Assembly (NCBI RefSeq): GCF_037969725.1
Contig: NZ_CP150203.1
Span: forward strand, 1,504,001 to 1,568,000
DNA length: 64,000 nt
Source of the DNA: Paenibacillus sp. FSL W8-0426
GTDB taxonomy: Bacteria > Bacillota > Bacilli > Paenibacillales > Paenibacillaceae
Reading direction: 5' to 3'
Part shown: piece after piece, positions 17,965 through 26,217 of the stretch
Layout of the letters: each line of letters starts with the position of its first letter
Position numbering within the stretch: position 1 is the first letter of the stretch
Program-made: the position numbers and the translations under genes
The notes under the pieces: generated by a model
Told to the model about the DNA's origin: nothing
What the model saw: the letters and a program-made list of their open reading frames with translations, nothing else
Database searches by the model: none

Positions 17965-18033
17965 ATAGTTGCATATCCGACTATACTGGTTCATATGATT
18001 CAGCAATGAACCGACAGGGTGAGTTATAGAGAG

Positions 18034-19734
18034 TTAGTCGATTTTGAATTTCTTCATGGCAGCCTGCAGTTCGACAGCCTGTTCATGCAGATGACGAACC
18101 GTATTGGCATGGGAATCCATCTCGCTGAGCTGGGTTTCCGCCGTGGCAGCAATCTGCTGCATGCTCTGACGGGCCCTGGACGTAATCTGTGCCGTTTCTT
18201 CCACGGAGGCGCTGACTTCTTCAGCTCCTGCAGATACCTGTTGGGTAGAGGAAGAAACGTTCTGGATGGTCAGATTGACGTTTTGGATCAATTCGTTCAG
18301 TTGTTTGAATGCGGCCCCTGCCTGCTGCACGACTTGCGTTCCCGATCCGACTTCTTCCGTCACGCGATTCATGGCACTCACCGAACGCTCGGCATCTTCC
18401 CGAATGGTAGCCAGGTAATCCGAAATTTCCTCCGTGGCTTGTTTCGATTGCTCGGCAAGCTTGCGAACCTCGCCGGCAACGACGGCGAATCCGCGCCCGT
18501 GCTCGCCTGCGCGCGCCGCTTCGATGGAAGCGTTGAGGGCCAGCATCTGAATCTGTTTCGTAATGACCGAGATCGAGGTAACGATCGTACCGATTGCGAT
18601 GGAACGTTCATTCACGGTTTCGACGTAACGAAGCGATTCGGTAGCGGTCTGGCCTACGCGCTCCATTTGCTCGACCGCATCCTGAGCCAGCCGGTTTCCG
18701 TTGACGGCTTCGCCGGCCGCATCGCCGATCTGTTCGGAAACCTCGGCAGACGATGATGCGATATACATGATGCCTTGCGTGATTTCTTCCATGGCCCGTG
18801 CATTTTCGGAGGCGCTGGAAGCGATGCTCTCACTGCCTTTCTCGGCTTCCACCGCAGAGCGGCTGGAGTTTTTGACCATGCCTGACATGGACTCGACCCG
18901 CTGCAGCAGGTCGTTGGAGCCGTCGACGACTTCGGAGGAAGTCGCAAGCGCATGGCTGATCATTTCTTTCAGATTATGGGTCATCACCTGGAAGCTTGCA
19001 GCCAATTGGGCAATTTCATCTCTGCCTTTGATGTTGAGCTCTGTCGTAAGATCGCCTTGCGCTACCTGTTTGCTGTGCTGAACGAGCTTGATGATCGGCG
19101 TCGTGATTCTTTTGATCAGGCTGCTGGAAATGAGCCATCCCAGAACGATGACAAGTGCAGTAATGCCCAGGCACAGCCAGAAAATTTGGGAGATCTTGCT
19201 CTGGATAAACTCGGCATCCATGCTGACGGCCATGACCATATTACCGCCCGAGATCGGAATGAATGCCGCTTTATGTACGCCAAAGGCATCGTTATATACG
19301 GAGCTGATGGCAACGTCCTTGTTCTGCACCGCCTCTTCCATGGCATTGACGACGTTGACCGAATCCCCTGTTTTCATACCCGATGCCGTATTGGCGATAA
19401 CGACCGTTGCCGTGCCATCCTTCAAGGCTACGACGTAGGCCGCGTCCAGATTATGCTCTTTGGCTTTTTGGGTCAGGAATGATTCGACCGTTAACGCTGC
19501 GCCGTCCGAGCCCGAGCCCCCGCTTTGGATTTGCGACAGTTTGGAGGCCGACGTGTTTTTATAGATATCATGGACCGACGTATCCAGCACCTTGTCGAAC
19601 TGAGGCATCACGTAGCTTTGGATAATGTTCATGGAAACAAAATAAAAACTGATGCTGAACAACAAAGAAGCAACCAGCAATACAAGGAACAGGGTACTTC
19701 TTATTTTCCCGGCAACGGTGCGATTTCGAAACAT
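18034..19734 (-). CDS. Methyl-accepting chemotaxis protein
   Basis: 566 residues. Transmembrane helix 1 is about residues 12-34, an extracytoplasmic sensor of about 160 residues follows (single-Cache-like: AAYVVALKDGTATVVIAN), transmembrane helix 2 about 195-215 (FWLCLGITALVIVLGWLI), then HAMP and a long coiled-coil signalling domain. The hairpin tip reads IQMLALNASIEAARAGEHGRGFAVVAGEVRKLAEQS, the CheA/CheW contact site. It transmits ligand binding to the flagellar switch. Ligand unknown. It is monocistronic by position. Confidence 0.93.
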   Translation of the reverse strand: MFRNRTVAGKIRSTLFLVLLVASLLFSISFYFVSMNIIQSYVMPQFDKVLDTSVHDIYKNTSASKLSQIQSGGSGSDGAALTVESFLTQKAKEHNLDAAYVVALKDGTATVVIANTASGMKTGDSVNVVNAMEEAVQNKDVAISSVYNDAFGVHKAAFIPISGGNMVMAVSMDAEFIQSKISQIFWLCLGITALVIVLGWLISSSLIKRITTPIIKLVQHSKQVAQGDLTTELNIKGRDEIAQLAASFQVMTHNLKEMISHALATSSEVVDGSNDLLQRVESMSGMVKNSSRSAVEAEKGSESIASSASENARAMEEITQGIMYIASSSAEVSEQIGDAAGEAVNGNRLAQDAVEQMERVGQTATESLRYVETVNERSIAIGTIVTSISVITKQIQMLALNASIEAARAGEHGRGFAVVAGEVRKLAEQSKQATEEISDYLATIREDAERSVSAMNRVTEEVGSGTQVVQQAGAAFKQLNELIQNVNLTIQNVSSSTQQVSAGAEEVSASVEETAQITSRARQSMQQIAATAETQLSEMDSHANTVRHLHEQAVELQAAMKKFKID

Positions 19735-20070
19735 AAGATCATCCTTTCACGTCATGTTCTTTGACACAAACGCTTTTCCGTATGGTCAAGACCTTCTTCC
19801 TAATAAAAAGAGGCCTAAAGTTTGAGTTGGGACATCATGGGAATAAGCGGATATACCTATATTACATAATTAACCGGAGGTTGAATACAATAATTTTCAT
19901 CAGCGTTCAACTTTTTTTCAGAAATAACGGGATTAATTACATACATGTTACATTTAAATAATAAAAACCTACCAGAATAGTTTGTTTTGTAGTATGATGG
20001 ATTACGCCGCTTCATGAAGCTTAGCCGGGTTGCCCGGCAATGAATTATTTTTCAAGGGAGGATTCAAGCA
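19735..20070. other. AT-rich spacer between the chemoreceptor and tcyP
   Basis: About 335 bases, AT-rich, with no supported gene. Near tcyP there is a TATGAT -10-like hexamer at 19994-19999 without a good -35, a GCTTCATGAAGC palindrome and a hairpin AGCCGGGTTGCCCGGC before the ribosome site. A loose CymR-like sequence (ACCTACCAGAAT near 19967-19978) is seen but falls short of the consensus. Confidence 0.4.
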
Positions 20071-21468
20071 ATGAGTACTTTTCAAATCATTCTGAACGTA
20101 GCGGTTATGCTCGTTCTTCTGGGCGTCCTGATCTGGATGCAAAAGAAACATATTTCCTTCACCAAGCGGGTCTTTGCGGGACTCGGGCTCGGGGTCGTAT
20201 TCGGCGTAGCGCTGCAGTTGATCTACCCTTCCGGTTCTGACGTCATCGCCAAATCGGTCGATTGGTTCAATCTGGTCGGCTCGGGTTATGTTCGATTGCT
20301 GCAAATGGTCGTTATCCCGCTGATCATGGTGTCGATCATCTCGGCCATCATGAATTTGAAGGGCAAGCAGAATCTGGGCAAAATGAGCTTTTCCATCATC
20401 GCGATTCTATTGATCACGACGGCGATCGCGGCCAGCGTCAGCATCGTGACCAGCCTCAGCTTTGATCTGAAGGCGATCGACATTCAGGGCGGCGAGAAAG
20501 AGATTGCTCAAGGCCAGAAGATGGAAGAACGACTGGTGGATGTGCAGGACCAGACGATTCCGCAGCAAGTGCTGGAGTTCATTCCGTCCAATCCGTTCGC
20601 GGATATGACGGGAGCCCGCCGTTCATCGACGCTGGCTGTCGTCATCTTCTCCGCGTTTATCGGGGTGGCGGTGCTTGGGCTGGATCGCAAAAAACCGGAG
20701 CAGGCGGAAACGTTCCGCAGCATGGTCAACGCGGTGTATGCCGTGGTCATGCGGATCGTTACGCTGGTACTCCGATTGACGCCGTACGGCATTTTGGCGT
20801 TGATCACAAAGGTGACGGCGACGACGAACCCGGATGAAATTTTGAAGCTGCTCAAGTTCGTCATCGCATCTTACGTGGCGTTGATCGTGATGTTTATCAT
20901 TCATCTCATCATTATTTCGCTCTTCGGTTTCAACCCTGTCACGTATGTGAAAAAAGTGCTGCCAACGCTTGTATTTGCGTTTACGTCCCGTTCCAGCGCG
21001 GCAACGATTCCGCTGAACGTGGAAACTCAAACGAAGAAACTTGGCGTATCGGACGGCATCGCCAACCTGTCGGCGACCTTCGGAGCAACGATCGGACAGA
21101 ACGGTTGCGCCGGGATCTATCCGGCGATGCTTGCCGTCATGATCGCACCTACGATGAACATTAACCCGATGAGCTGGGATTTCATCCTTACATTGATTCT
21201 CGTCGTTGTCATCAGCTCCTTCGGGGTAGCCGGCGTAGGCGGCGGAGCCACCTTCGCTTCCCTGATCGTGCTGTCCACGATGAATCTGCCGGTTGCTCTG
21301 GCAGGCCTGCTCATCTCCGTGGAGCCGCTGATCGATATGGGCCGTACGGCGCTGAACGTGAACGATTCGATGACCGCCGGTCTCGTATCCAGCAAAATTC
21401 TGAAAGAGAACGATCAGAACACGTACAACGATCGCGGTCAAGATCTGGACACGGCCGTTCAGGCCTAA
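20071..21468 (+). CDS. tcyP: L-cystine/dicarboxylate-type sodium symporter TcyP
   Basis: 465 residues, close to the length of Bacillus TcyP. It belongs to the glutamate/aspartate:cation symporter fold: eight helices plus two re-entrant loops, with FTSRSSAATIPLNVETQ (the serine-rich hairpin 1 motif) near residue 300 and NLSATFGATIGQNGCAGIYPAM for the cation site; GVAGVGGGATFAS is hairpin 2. The N-terminal one-pass extension and overall sequence match the cystine-specific branch better than GltP. It imports cystine for sulfur supply. AAGGGAGG precedes the ATG and a terminator follows. Confidence 0.88.
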   Translation: MSTFQIILNVAVMLVLLGVLIWMQKKHISFTKRVFAGLGLGVVFGVALQLIYPSGSDVIAKSVDWFNLVGSGYVRLLQMVVIPLIMVSIISAIMNLKGKQNLGKMSFSIIAILLITTAIAASVSIVTSLSFDLKAIDIQGGEKEIAQGQKMEERLVDVQDQTIPQQVLEFIPSNPFADMTGARRSSTLAVVIFSAFIGVAVLGLDRKKPEQAETFRSMVNAVYAVVMRIVTLVLRLTPYGILALITKVTATTNPDEILKLLKFVIASYVALIVMFIIHLIIISLFGFNPVTYVKKVLPTLVFAFTSRSSAATIPLNVETQTKKLGVSDGIANLSATFGATIGQNGCAGIYPAMLAVMIAPTMNINPMSWDFILTLILVVVISSFGVAGVGGGATFASLIVLSTMNLPVALAGLLISVEPLIDMGRTALNVNDSMTAGLVSSKILKENDQNTYNDRGQDLDTAVQA

Positions 21469-21557
21469 TCCGAATCAACCCGTAAAAAAGGCCTGCATTA
21501 TCGGCCGTCCATTTTTCAGGTTAAACCGCTTCGCTGCTGTATGAGTGCAAGGTTAAC

Positions 21558-21597
21558 AAGCCGTCTTTCGGGTTCGTCCCGAAGGGCGGCTTTTTTT
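21558..21597 (+). terminator. Terminator of tcyP
   Basis: Stem AAGCCGTCTTTCGGG with TCCCGAAGGGCGGCTT around a TTCG tetraloop, then seven T residues at 21591-21597. Confidence 0.9.
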
Positions 21598-21697
21598 CGC
21601 GAAGGATATTCGGCAGGGAAGGGCTGGATGAATTTAAGCCTGTTCAAAAGCGGGGAAATGTGTTAGAGTAATTCATGTTTTGGCCAAAGGGGCCAGG

Positions 21698-21740
21698 GCC
21701 GCGGTTCGTAACCATCCCGCGTAATCAAAACTAGGAAGGC
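21698..21740 (+). ncRNA. preQ1 class I riboswitch
   Basis: P1 pairs CGCGG (21700-21704) with CCGCG (21717-21721); loop L1 opens TTCGTAACCATC, and an A-rich tail TAATCAAAACTAGGAAGG follows, closing the H-type pseudoknot. This matches the known preQ1-I pattern GGTTC-N-TA...CCxC...AAAACTAGG in order and spacing. The tail contains the Shine-Dalgarno sequence of the next gene, so translational control by sequestration is expected. The downstream gene encodes a queuosine-precursor transporter, as fits the ligand. Confidence 0.85.
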
Positions 21741-21752
21741 AGTGTAAATAGT

Positions 21753-22481
21753 ATGTTTAATTTAGGGTGGGGAGCGCTGTTCGTTCTCGTAACTTATGGA
21801 TTTTTCCTGTTATGTTATCGTTTGTTCGGCAAAAAAGGACTGTATGCCTGGATCGGCGTAGCGACGGTCATTGCCAACATTCAGGTGACGAAGACGATCG
21901 ATATTATGGGGATTGTGCTGACCCTTGGCAATACGATGTATGTCAGCATGTACCTGACCAGCGACCTGTTGAATGAGAGATATGGTCCGGGCGAGGCGCG
22001 TAAAGCGGTGTGGTTCGGATTTTTTACGCTGATCATGACCACGGTGTTGATGCAAATGGTATTGTTCTTTGATCCGGCATCGACGGATTTTGCCCAGCAG
22101 CCGATGGAAATCCTGTTCGGATTGCTGCCGCGATTGGCGCTCGGAAGCCTGACGGCCTACTTTATCAGCCAATTTCTGGACGTGCGGCTTTATACCTGGC
22201 TGCGCAAGCTGTTTCCCGGACGGAATCAGCTGTGGATTCGCAACAACGGAAGTTCGATCATCAGCTCTTTCGTGGATACGCTGGTGTTCTGCACCATCGC
22301 GTTTGCGTTTATCTATACATGGGACGTTTGGATCGAGATTTTCCTGACGACGTATGTCATCAAATTCGTGCTGACTGCCGTGGGGACGCCGTTCCTGTAC
22401 GCCGCGAGAAATTTCGTGTTCAAGGACGAGCCTGCTGCACCGGTTCAAACACAGGACCTGAACGACACGCGCATGTTCTAA
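21753..22481 (+). CDS. yhhQ: Queuosine precursor transporter (YhhQ/VUT family)
   Basis: 242-residue membrane protein with about six helices. The family blocks ANIQVTKTIDIMGIVLTLGNTMYVSMYLTSDLLNERYG and IISSFVDTLVFCTIAFAF are present. These energy-independent transporters move queuine or preQ0/preQ1 for tRNA modification. The preQ1-I riboswitch directly upstream supports the role. The ribosome site GGAAGG is part of that riboswitch, about 14 bases before the ATG. Confidence 0.92.
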   Translation: MFNLGWGALFVLVTYGFFLLCYRLFGKKGLYAWIGVATVIANIQVTKTIDIMGIVLTLGNTMYVSMYLTSDLLNERYGPGEARKAVWFGFFTLIMTTVLMQMVLFFDPASTDFAQQPMEILFGLLPRLALGSLTAYFISQFLDVRLYTWLRKLFPGRNQLWIRNNGSSIISSFVDTLVFCTIAFAFIYTWDVWIEIFLTTYVIKFVLTAVGTPFLYAARNFVFKDEPAAPVQTQDLNDTRMF

Positions 22482-22486
22482 AACAT

Positions 22487-22541
22487 AAAAAGTGCCGCAA
22501 GACGAAGAATGCCACGCATTCGTTCGTTTGCGGCACTTTTT
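22487..22541. terminator. Bidirectional terminator
   Basis: A perfect 14-bp stem (AAAAAGTGCCGCAA at 22487-22500, TTGCGGCACTTTTT at 22528-22541) with a second inner hairpin, placed between convergent yhhQ and the M24 peptidase gene. Confidence 0.9.
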
Positions 22542-22597
22542 CAATTTGGCGCGAAATGCATGCAGATTGCGCCGGTGAGTCAAAGTGCAGTTCAGGT

Positions 22598-23686
22598 TTA
22601 GTCCGTGAGCACTTGCAGCTCTTTCGGGTAGCTGGTCAGCACCTCAATCCCAGTGTCGGTCACGAGCACGTCATCTTCGATGCGCACGCCGCCAGCGCTG
22701 ACATAAATGCCAGGCTCGATCGTAAACACCGTGCCTTCCTGCAGAATGTCCTGGTTCTGTCCATGCAGGGATGGATATTCGTGTACGTCGATGCCGAGAC
22801 CGTGTCCTACGCGGTGCATAAACCGTTCCCCGTATCCTGCTTCTTCGATGACTTGGCGGGCGGCACGATCCACTTCCGCGCAGGAAATGCCAGGTTTCAC
22901 GGCACGAATGGCCGCTTCATTGGCTGCAAGCACCGTATTATAGATGGTTTTCAGTTCCGGCGAAATGTCGCCAAAGGCAAACGTGCGGGTAATATCGGAT
23001 GCATAACCTCCGGCATATACGCCCATATCGAACATAAGCAGGTCTCCGTGCTGCAGTTTGCGGTCACCCGGCGTGCCGTGCGGCAGTCCCGTTTTGGGTC
23101 CGGTCAATACCATCGTGTCGAAGGATGGACCGTCGGCGCCCAGTTTCTTCATTTGATATTCCATCTCGGCGACCAGCTCGATTTCGGTAACGCCTGCACG
23201 CACGTGGGAGAGACCTTGGCGCAGCACCTCTTCGATCAGATGAATGGCATGGCGCATGCGGGCCACTTCATCCGGCGATTTCTTCACGCGCAGCGCGCGC
23301 AGCAGCGAACCGACGTCTTCGAAGCGGGCAGAGCCGAGAGCGGCGGTCAACTGCTCATAACGGGATACCGTCACGTATTCTTTTTCGAGACCGATCCGTT
23401 CCAGCTTCCCTTGATAACGTTGCAGCAGGTTATATGGATTGTCCGTGTCCGAGTGCGTTACAATGTTTTTAACGATAGAAGCGGCTGATGCGGCATCCGC
23501 ATCAAGGGCAGGCACGATCAACAGCGGCTCCTCGCCGCGGGCGAGCACCAGGCCGAGAAAGCGTTCATGCGGATTGCTTGCAAAGCCCGTCAAATAATAA
23601 ATATGCTTCGGATCAGTGATCAGGACAGCATCAAGGCCGTTCGCCGACAGATCGGCTTCCAGGCGGGATAATGGGGTTGATGTCAT
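22598..23686 (-). CDS. M24-family Xaa-Pro peptidase
   Basis: 362 residues: an N-terminal creatinase-like domain (about 1-130) and a C-terminal pita-bread metallopeptidase. Metal ligands are seen in FDMGVYAGGYASDITRTF (two Asp), HRVGHGLGIDVHEYP (His), and TIEPGIYV and VRIEDDVLVT (two Glu). It removes N-terminal residues before proline or cleaves Xaa-Pro dipeptides in the cytoplasm. The ATG at 23686 has AAAGGTGG 11 bases upstream; the longer frame from 23701 would begin inside that site. Confidence 0.92.
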   Translation of the reverse strand: MTSTPLSRLEADLSANGLDAVLITDPKHIYYLTGFASNPHERFLGLVLARGEEPLLIVPALDADAASAASIVKNIVTHSDTDNPYNLLQRYQGKLERIGLEKEYVTVSRYEQLTAALGSARFEDVGSLLRALRVKKSPDEVARMRHAIHLIEEVLRQGLSHVRAGVTEIELVAEMEYQMKKLGADGPSFDTMVLTGPKTGLPHGTPGDRKLQHGDLLMFDMGVYAGGYASDITRTFAFGDISPELKTIYNTVLAANEAAIRAVKPGISCAEVDRAARQVIEEAGYGERFMHRVGHGLGIDVHEYPSLHGQNQDILQEGTVFTIEPGIYVSAGGVRIEDDVLVTDTGIEVLTSYPKELQVLTD

Positions 23687-23870
23687 GATTAGAACGTCCA
23701 CCTTTCATATGTACATCGTTTTATTATAAGAGATGTTCGCAAAATTCCCAAATAGTTGCTTTCAATGGGAGGCGACACTATGCAAAGGAGCCAAGCCCTA
23801 CATAGAGGACTCGGCTTCTTCGGCAGATGCGCGGATCGATTCGTATAAAATCGTCTGGCCGAAGCGATGA

Positions 23871-24608
23871 TTACCGCGCTTCCTCGGCCAGAGCTTTGAT
23901 GCGCCCGCTTGGGTCTTGGGTATATTCCCCGCCGTGATAACACAGTACCTTGTCCAGCTTGAGGCCAGTCAGGCGGTTCAAGCTGCGCAGCGCTTCAGGC
24001 ATGTCCGGGGTAACCGTCGGCGCAGGGCCGACCAGTTCGTCGTCCACCACCCGGAGTTCGTCGGCCGCCAGAAGGAGATGTTGATCGCGAACATACAGGC
24101 AGATGTGCCCTGGCGTATGTCCTGGCGTATGGATGACCTGAATCCCGTCCTCGCCCTGAAGCGGCAGTATGTCCCCGTCCTGCAGGACGCGGGAGATTTG
24201 AATTTCGGGCAGCTGCGCAAGCAGCTGATCAGCGAGTTCGGCTATCGGTGCAGGTAGCAGTGCTATGCGTTCCGGCGTGAATTTGATCAACGGCAATTCG
24301 CCGTTCAGGTAAGGGACTTCTTCCGCATGTGCCAACACTTCCAAGCCGGGAACGGCGTCCAGCAGAGCGCCAAGGTTGCCGATGTGATCGATGTCCTGAT
24401 GGGTAATGATAACGCGTTTGATATCCGACAGCTGCACGCCTTCCAGTTCCAGCGCAGCTTGCAGCTCCGCGAATTGTCCGATCATGCCCGTATCGATGAG
24501 CGTAATTCCGTCATTGTCGCGCAGCAGGACAGGATGGATCGGATTGAGGCCTGCCGGAGTAGGAATATGAAGTTGAAGCACGGTCAGGGATGGAATGGGT
24601 TTGTTCAT
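23871..24608 (-). CDS. MBL-fold metallo-hydrolase
   Basis: 245 residues of the metallo-beta-lactamase fold. The zinc motif is ITHQDIDHIGN (the usual first HxH pair reads HxD here, a known variant), with further ligands in HTPGHTPGH, AADE and the C-terminal YHGG. Such proteins include glyoxalase II-like and lactonase-like hydrolases; the substrate cannot be told. It lies 59 bases downstream of the hypothetical gene at 24668 on the same strand, so they may be cotranscribed. Confidence 0.88.
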   Translation of the reverse strand: MNKPIPSLTVLQLHIPTPAGLNPIHPVLLRDNDGITLIDTGMIGQFAELQAALELEGVQLSDIKRVIITHQDIDHIGNLGALLDAVPGLEVLAHAEEVPYLNGELPLIKFTPERIALLPAPIAELADQLLAQLPEIQISRVLQDGDILPLQGEDGIQVIHTPGHTPGHICLYVRDQHLLLAADELRVVDDELVGPAPTVTPDMPEALRSLNRLTGLKLDKVLCYHGGEYTQDPSGRIKALAEEAR

Positions 24609-24667
24609 TGATTCTCCGGAGCGGGGTCCGGCACACCTCCTTGGTTAGGTTTATAGTCTGCCGTCGG

Positions 24668-25213
24668 TTATGCCGGCCGGTATTTCAATTGTTTCCTGTA
24701 TGCCTTCATCGTATCGAGAATCCACTCCAGGGTTCGGGAGGCATCGTGGTGATCTTTCATGACCGCAGCGAATTCAAAATGTTCAAGCATCAGCTTGTTT
24801 CTCAACTGAAACACCTGGACGATGGCTTCATCCGGCCGTTCCGACTCCTGCTTCGGTACCGGGGAGATATGCTGCTTTTTCAATTCGGCCTGAAGGATCT
24901 CGATGTTGGATCGGGAACGGTAGGCAGGAGTTTTCATCAATTGGACCGAATTGAAAGGCTGCTGGTACGATTGCTGGTACAACTCATGCAGCATGTGTTC
25001 GACAATGGTACAGCACTCGATGGTGATGGAAGCATATCTGCGATGCAAACGTCTTCGGGCCATTTCTCGGAGCTCTTCGTTCGTCCAATCGTCTTGTCGT
25101 GCAGACAAGGGGGATTCGGCCGTATGCCGCAGGTTGGCGTATTCCTTTTCCAGTCGTTTCAACTCAAGCTTGGCTTCTTTTTTGATTTTTTTGAATTGTT
25201 CTTTGCTCAGCAT
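24668..25213 (-). CDS. Hypothetical cytoplasmic helical protein
   Basis: 181 residues, no family recognised. The first 40 residues are strongly charged and likely coiled coil (KEQFKKIKKEAKLELKRLEK). The rest is predicted helical, with ITIECCTIVEHMLHELYQQ and a C-terminal WILDTMKAYRKQLK. No signal peptide or membrane segment. GGGAGG lies 7 bases before the ATG at 25213, chosen over upstream ATGs at 25252 and 25228. It precedes the MBL hydrolase on the same strand. Confidence 0.72.
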   Translation of the reverse strand: MLSKEQFKKIKKEAKLELKRLEKEYANLRHTAESPLSARQDDWTNEELREMARRRLHRRYASITIECCTIVEHMLHELYQQSYQQPFNSVQLMKTPAYRSRSNIEILQAELKKQHISPVPKQESERPDEAIVQVFQLRNKLMLEHFEFAAVMKDHHDASRTLEWILDTMKAYRKQLKYRPA

Positions 25214-25338
25214 GTCATGTCCTCCCATATGAACCGGATGCGATGCTTCCATTATCTCATATTGTTCTTACGAATGCCTATCCCGCATAAAGCTATGCCA
25301 AATCGATAAGACCTTCGGGGTCAGGAGGTAAACGAATC

Positions 25339-26202
25339 ATGTCCATAAAAACGGCGATCGTCACCGGTGCCAATTCCGGCATGGGACTCGCGACCACGAT
25401 TGAACTGGCCAAACAAAACTACCGCGTTGTCATGGCTTGCCACAGCGAAGAGCGGGGCCGACAGGCGCTTCAGGAAGCATTGCGCGAATCCGGCTCCACC
25501 CACATTGAGCTGATGCTGTGCGATCTGGGATCGCTGGATAGCATTCGCCGGTTTGCCCGAGGCTTCCGCGAACGCTACGACACCCTTGACGTGCTGGTGA
25601 ACAACGCGGGCGTAGTCATGACGAAGCGCGAAGAAACGAAGGATGGCTTCGAACGATGCATCGGCATCAACCATTTAGGGCATTTTCTGCTGACCTTGCT
25701 GCTCATCGAACCGCTTAAGGCCGCGGAACAGGGAAGGATCGTCAATGTTTCCTCCGGTGCCTATAAGGCGGGCAAAATGCATTGGGACGATCCCCATCTG
25801 CGCCAAGGGTTTAATCCAATCAAGAGTTACGCCCAGTCCAAACTGGCGAACATTCTGTTCACGCGCATCCTGGCCAGGAAGCTGTCGCATACCCGGATTA
25901 CGGCGAACAGCCTGCATCCCGGCGCGGTAGGCACAAGCATCGGCGTGAATCGGAACACCGGATTCGGCACACGCATCATGGCTTTTATGGGCAAACTGCC
26001 TTTTTTCCTTACGCCAGCAGAGGGGGCCAGAACGGCGATCTATCTGGCAACAAGCCCGGATGTCCAGGGCATTTCTGGCGCTTATTTCTACCGCGAAAAG
26101 GAACAGGAGCTGAAGCCCCACGTCCTAAATGATGCGGAAGCCGAACGCTTCTGGACATGGAGCGAGCAGCAAGTTGGCCTTGGGCCGGAAGAACGGCTGT
26201 AA
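25339..26202 (+). CDS. Short-chain dehydrogenase/reductase
   Basis: 287 residues, classical SDR of retinol-dehydrogenase-like type. The cofactor loop is TGANSGMG (residues 9-16), NNAG is near residue 90, catalytic Ser in VNVSSGAYK and the Tyr-Lys pair in SYAQSKLAN. It is an NAD(P)-dependent oxidoreductase with unknown substrate. AGGAGG lies upstream of the ATG. Stands alone on the plus strand and ends 15 bases before the convergent thrS stop. Confidence 0.92.
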   Translation: MSIKTAIVTGANSGMGLATTIELAKQNYRVVMACHSEERGRQALQEALRESGSTHIELMLCDLGSLDSIRRFARGFRERYDTLDVLVNNAGVVMTKREETKDGFERCIGINHLGHFLLTLLLIEPLKAAEQGRIVNVSSGAYKAGKMHWDDPHLRQGFNPIKSYAQSKLANILFTRILARKLSHTRITANSLHPGAVGTSIGVNRNTGFGTRIMAFMGKLPFFLTPAEGARTAIYLATSPDVQGISGAYFYREKEQELKPHVLNDAEAERFWTWSEQQVGLGPEERL

Positions 26203-26217
26203 CCGTGCGGCGGCGTA

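Noticed and set aside
19961..19985. CymR-like operator before tcyP
   Set aside because: CCTACCAGAAT resembles the CymR half-site but lacks the second G and the following TT, so it was not listed as a site.
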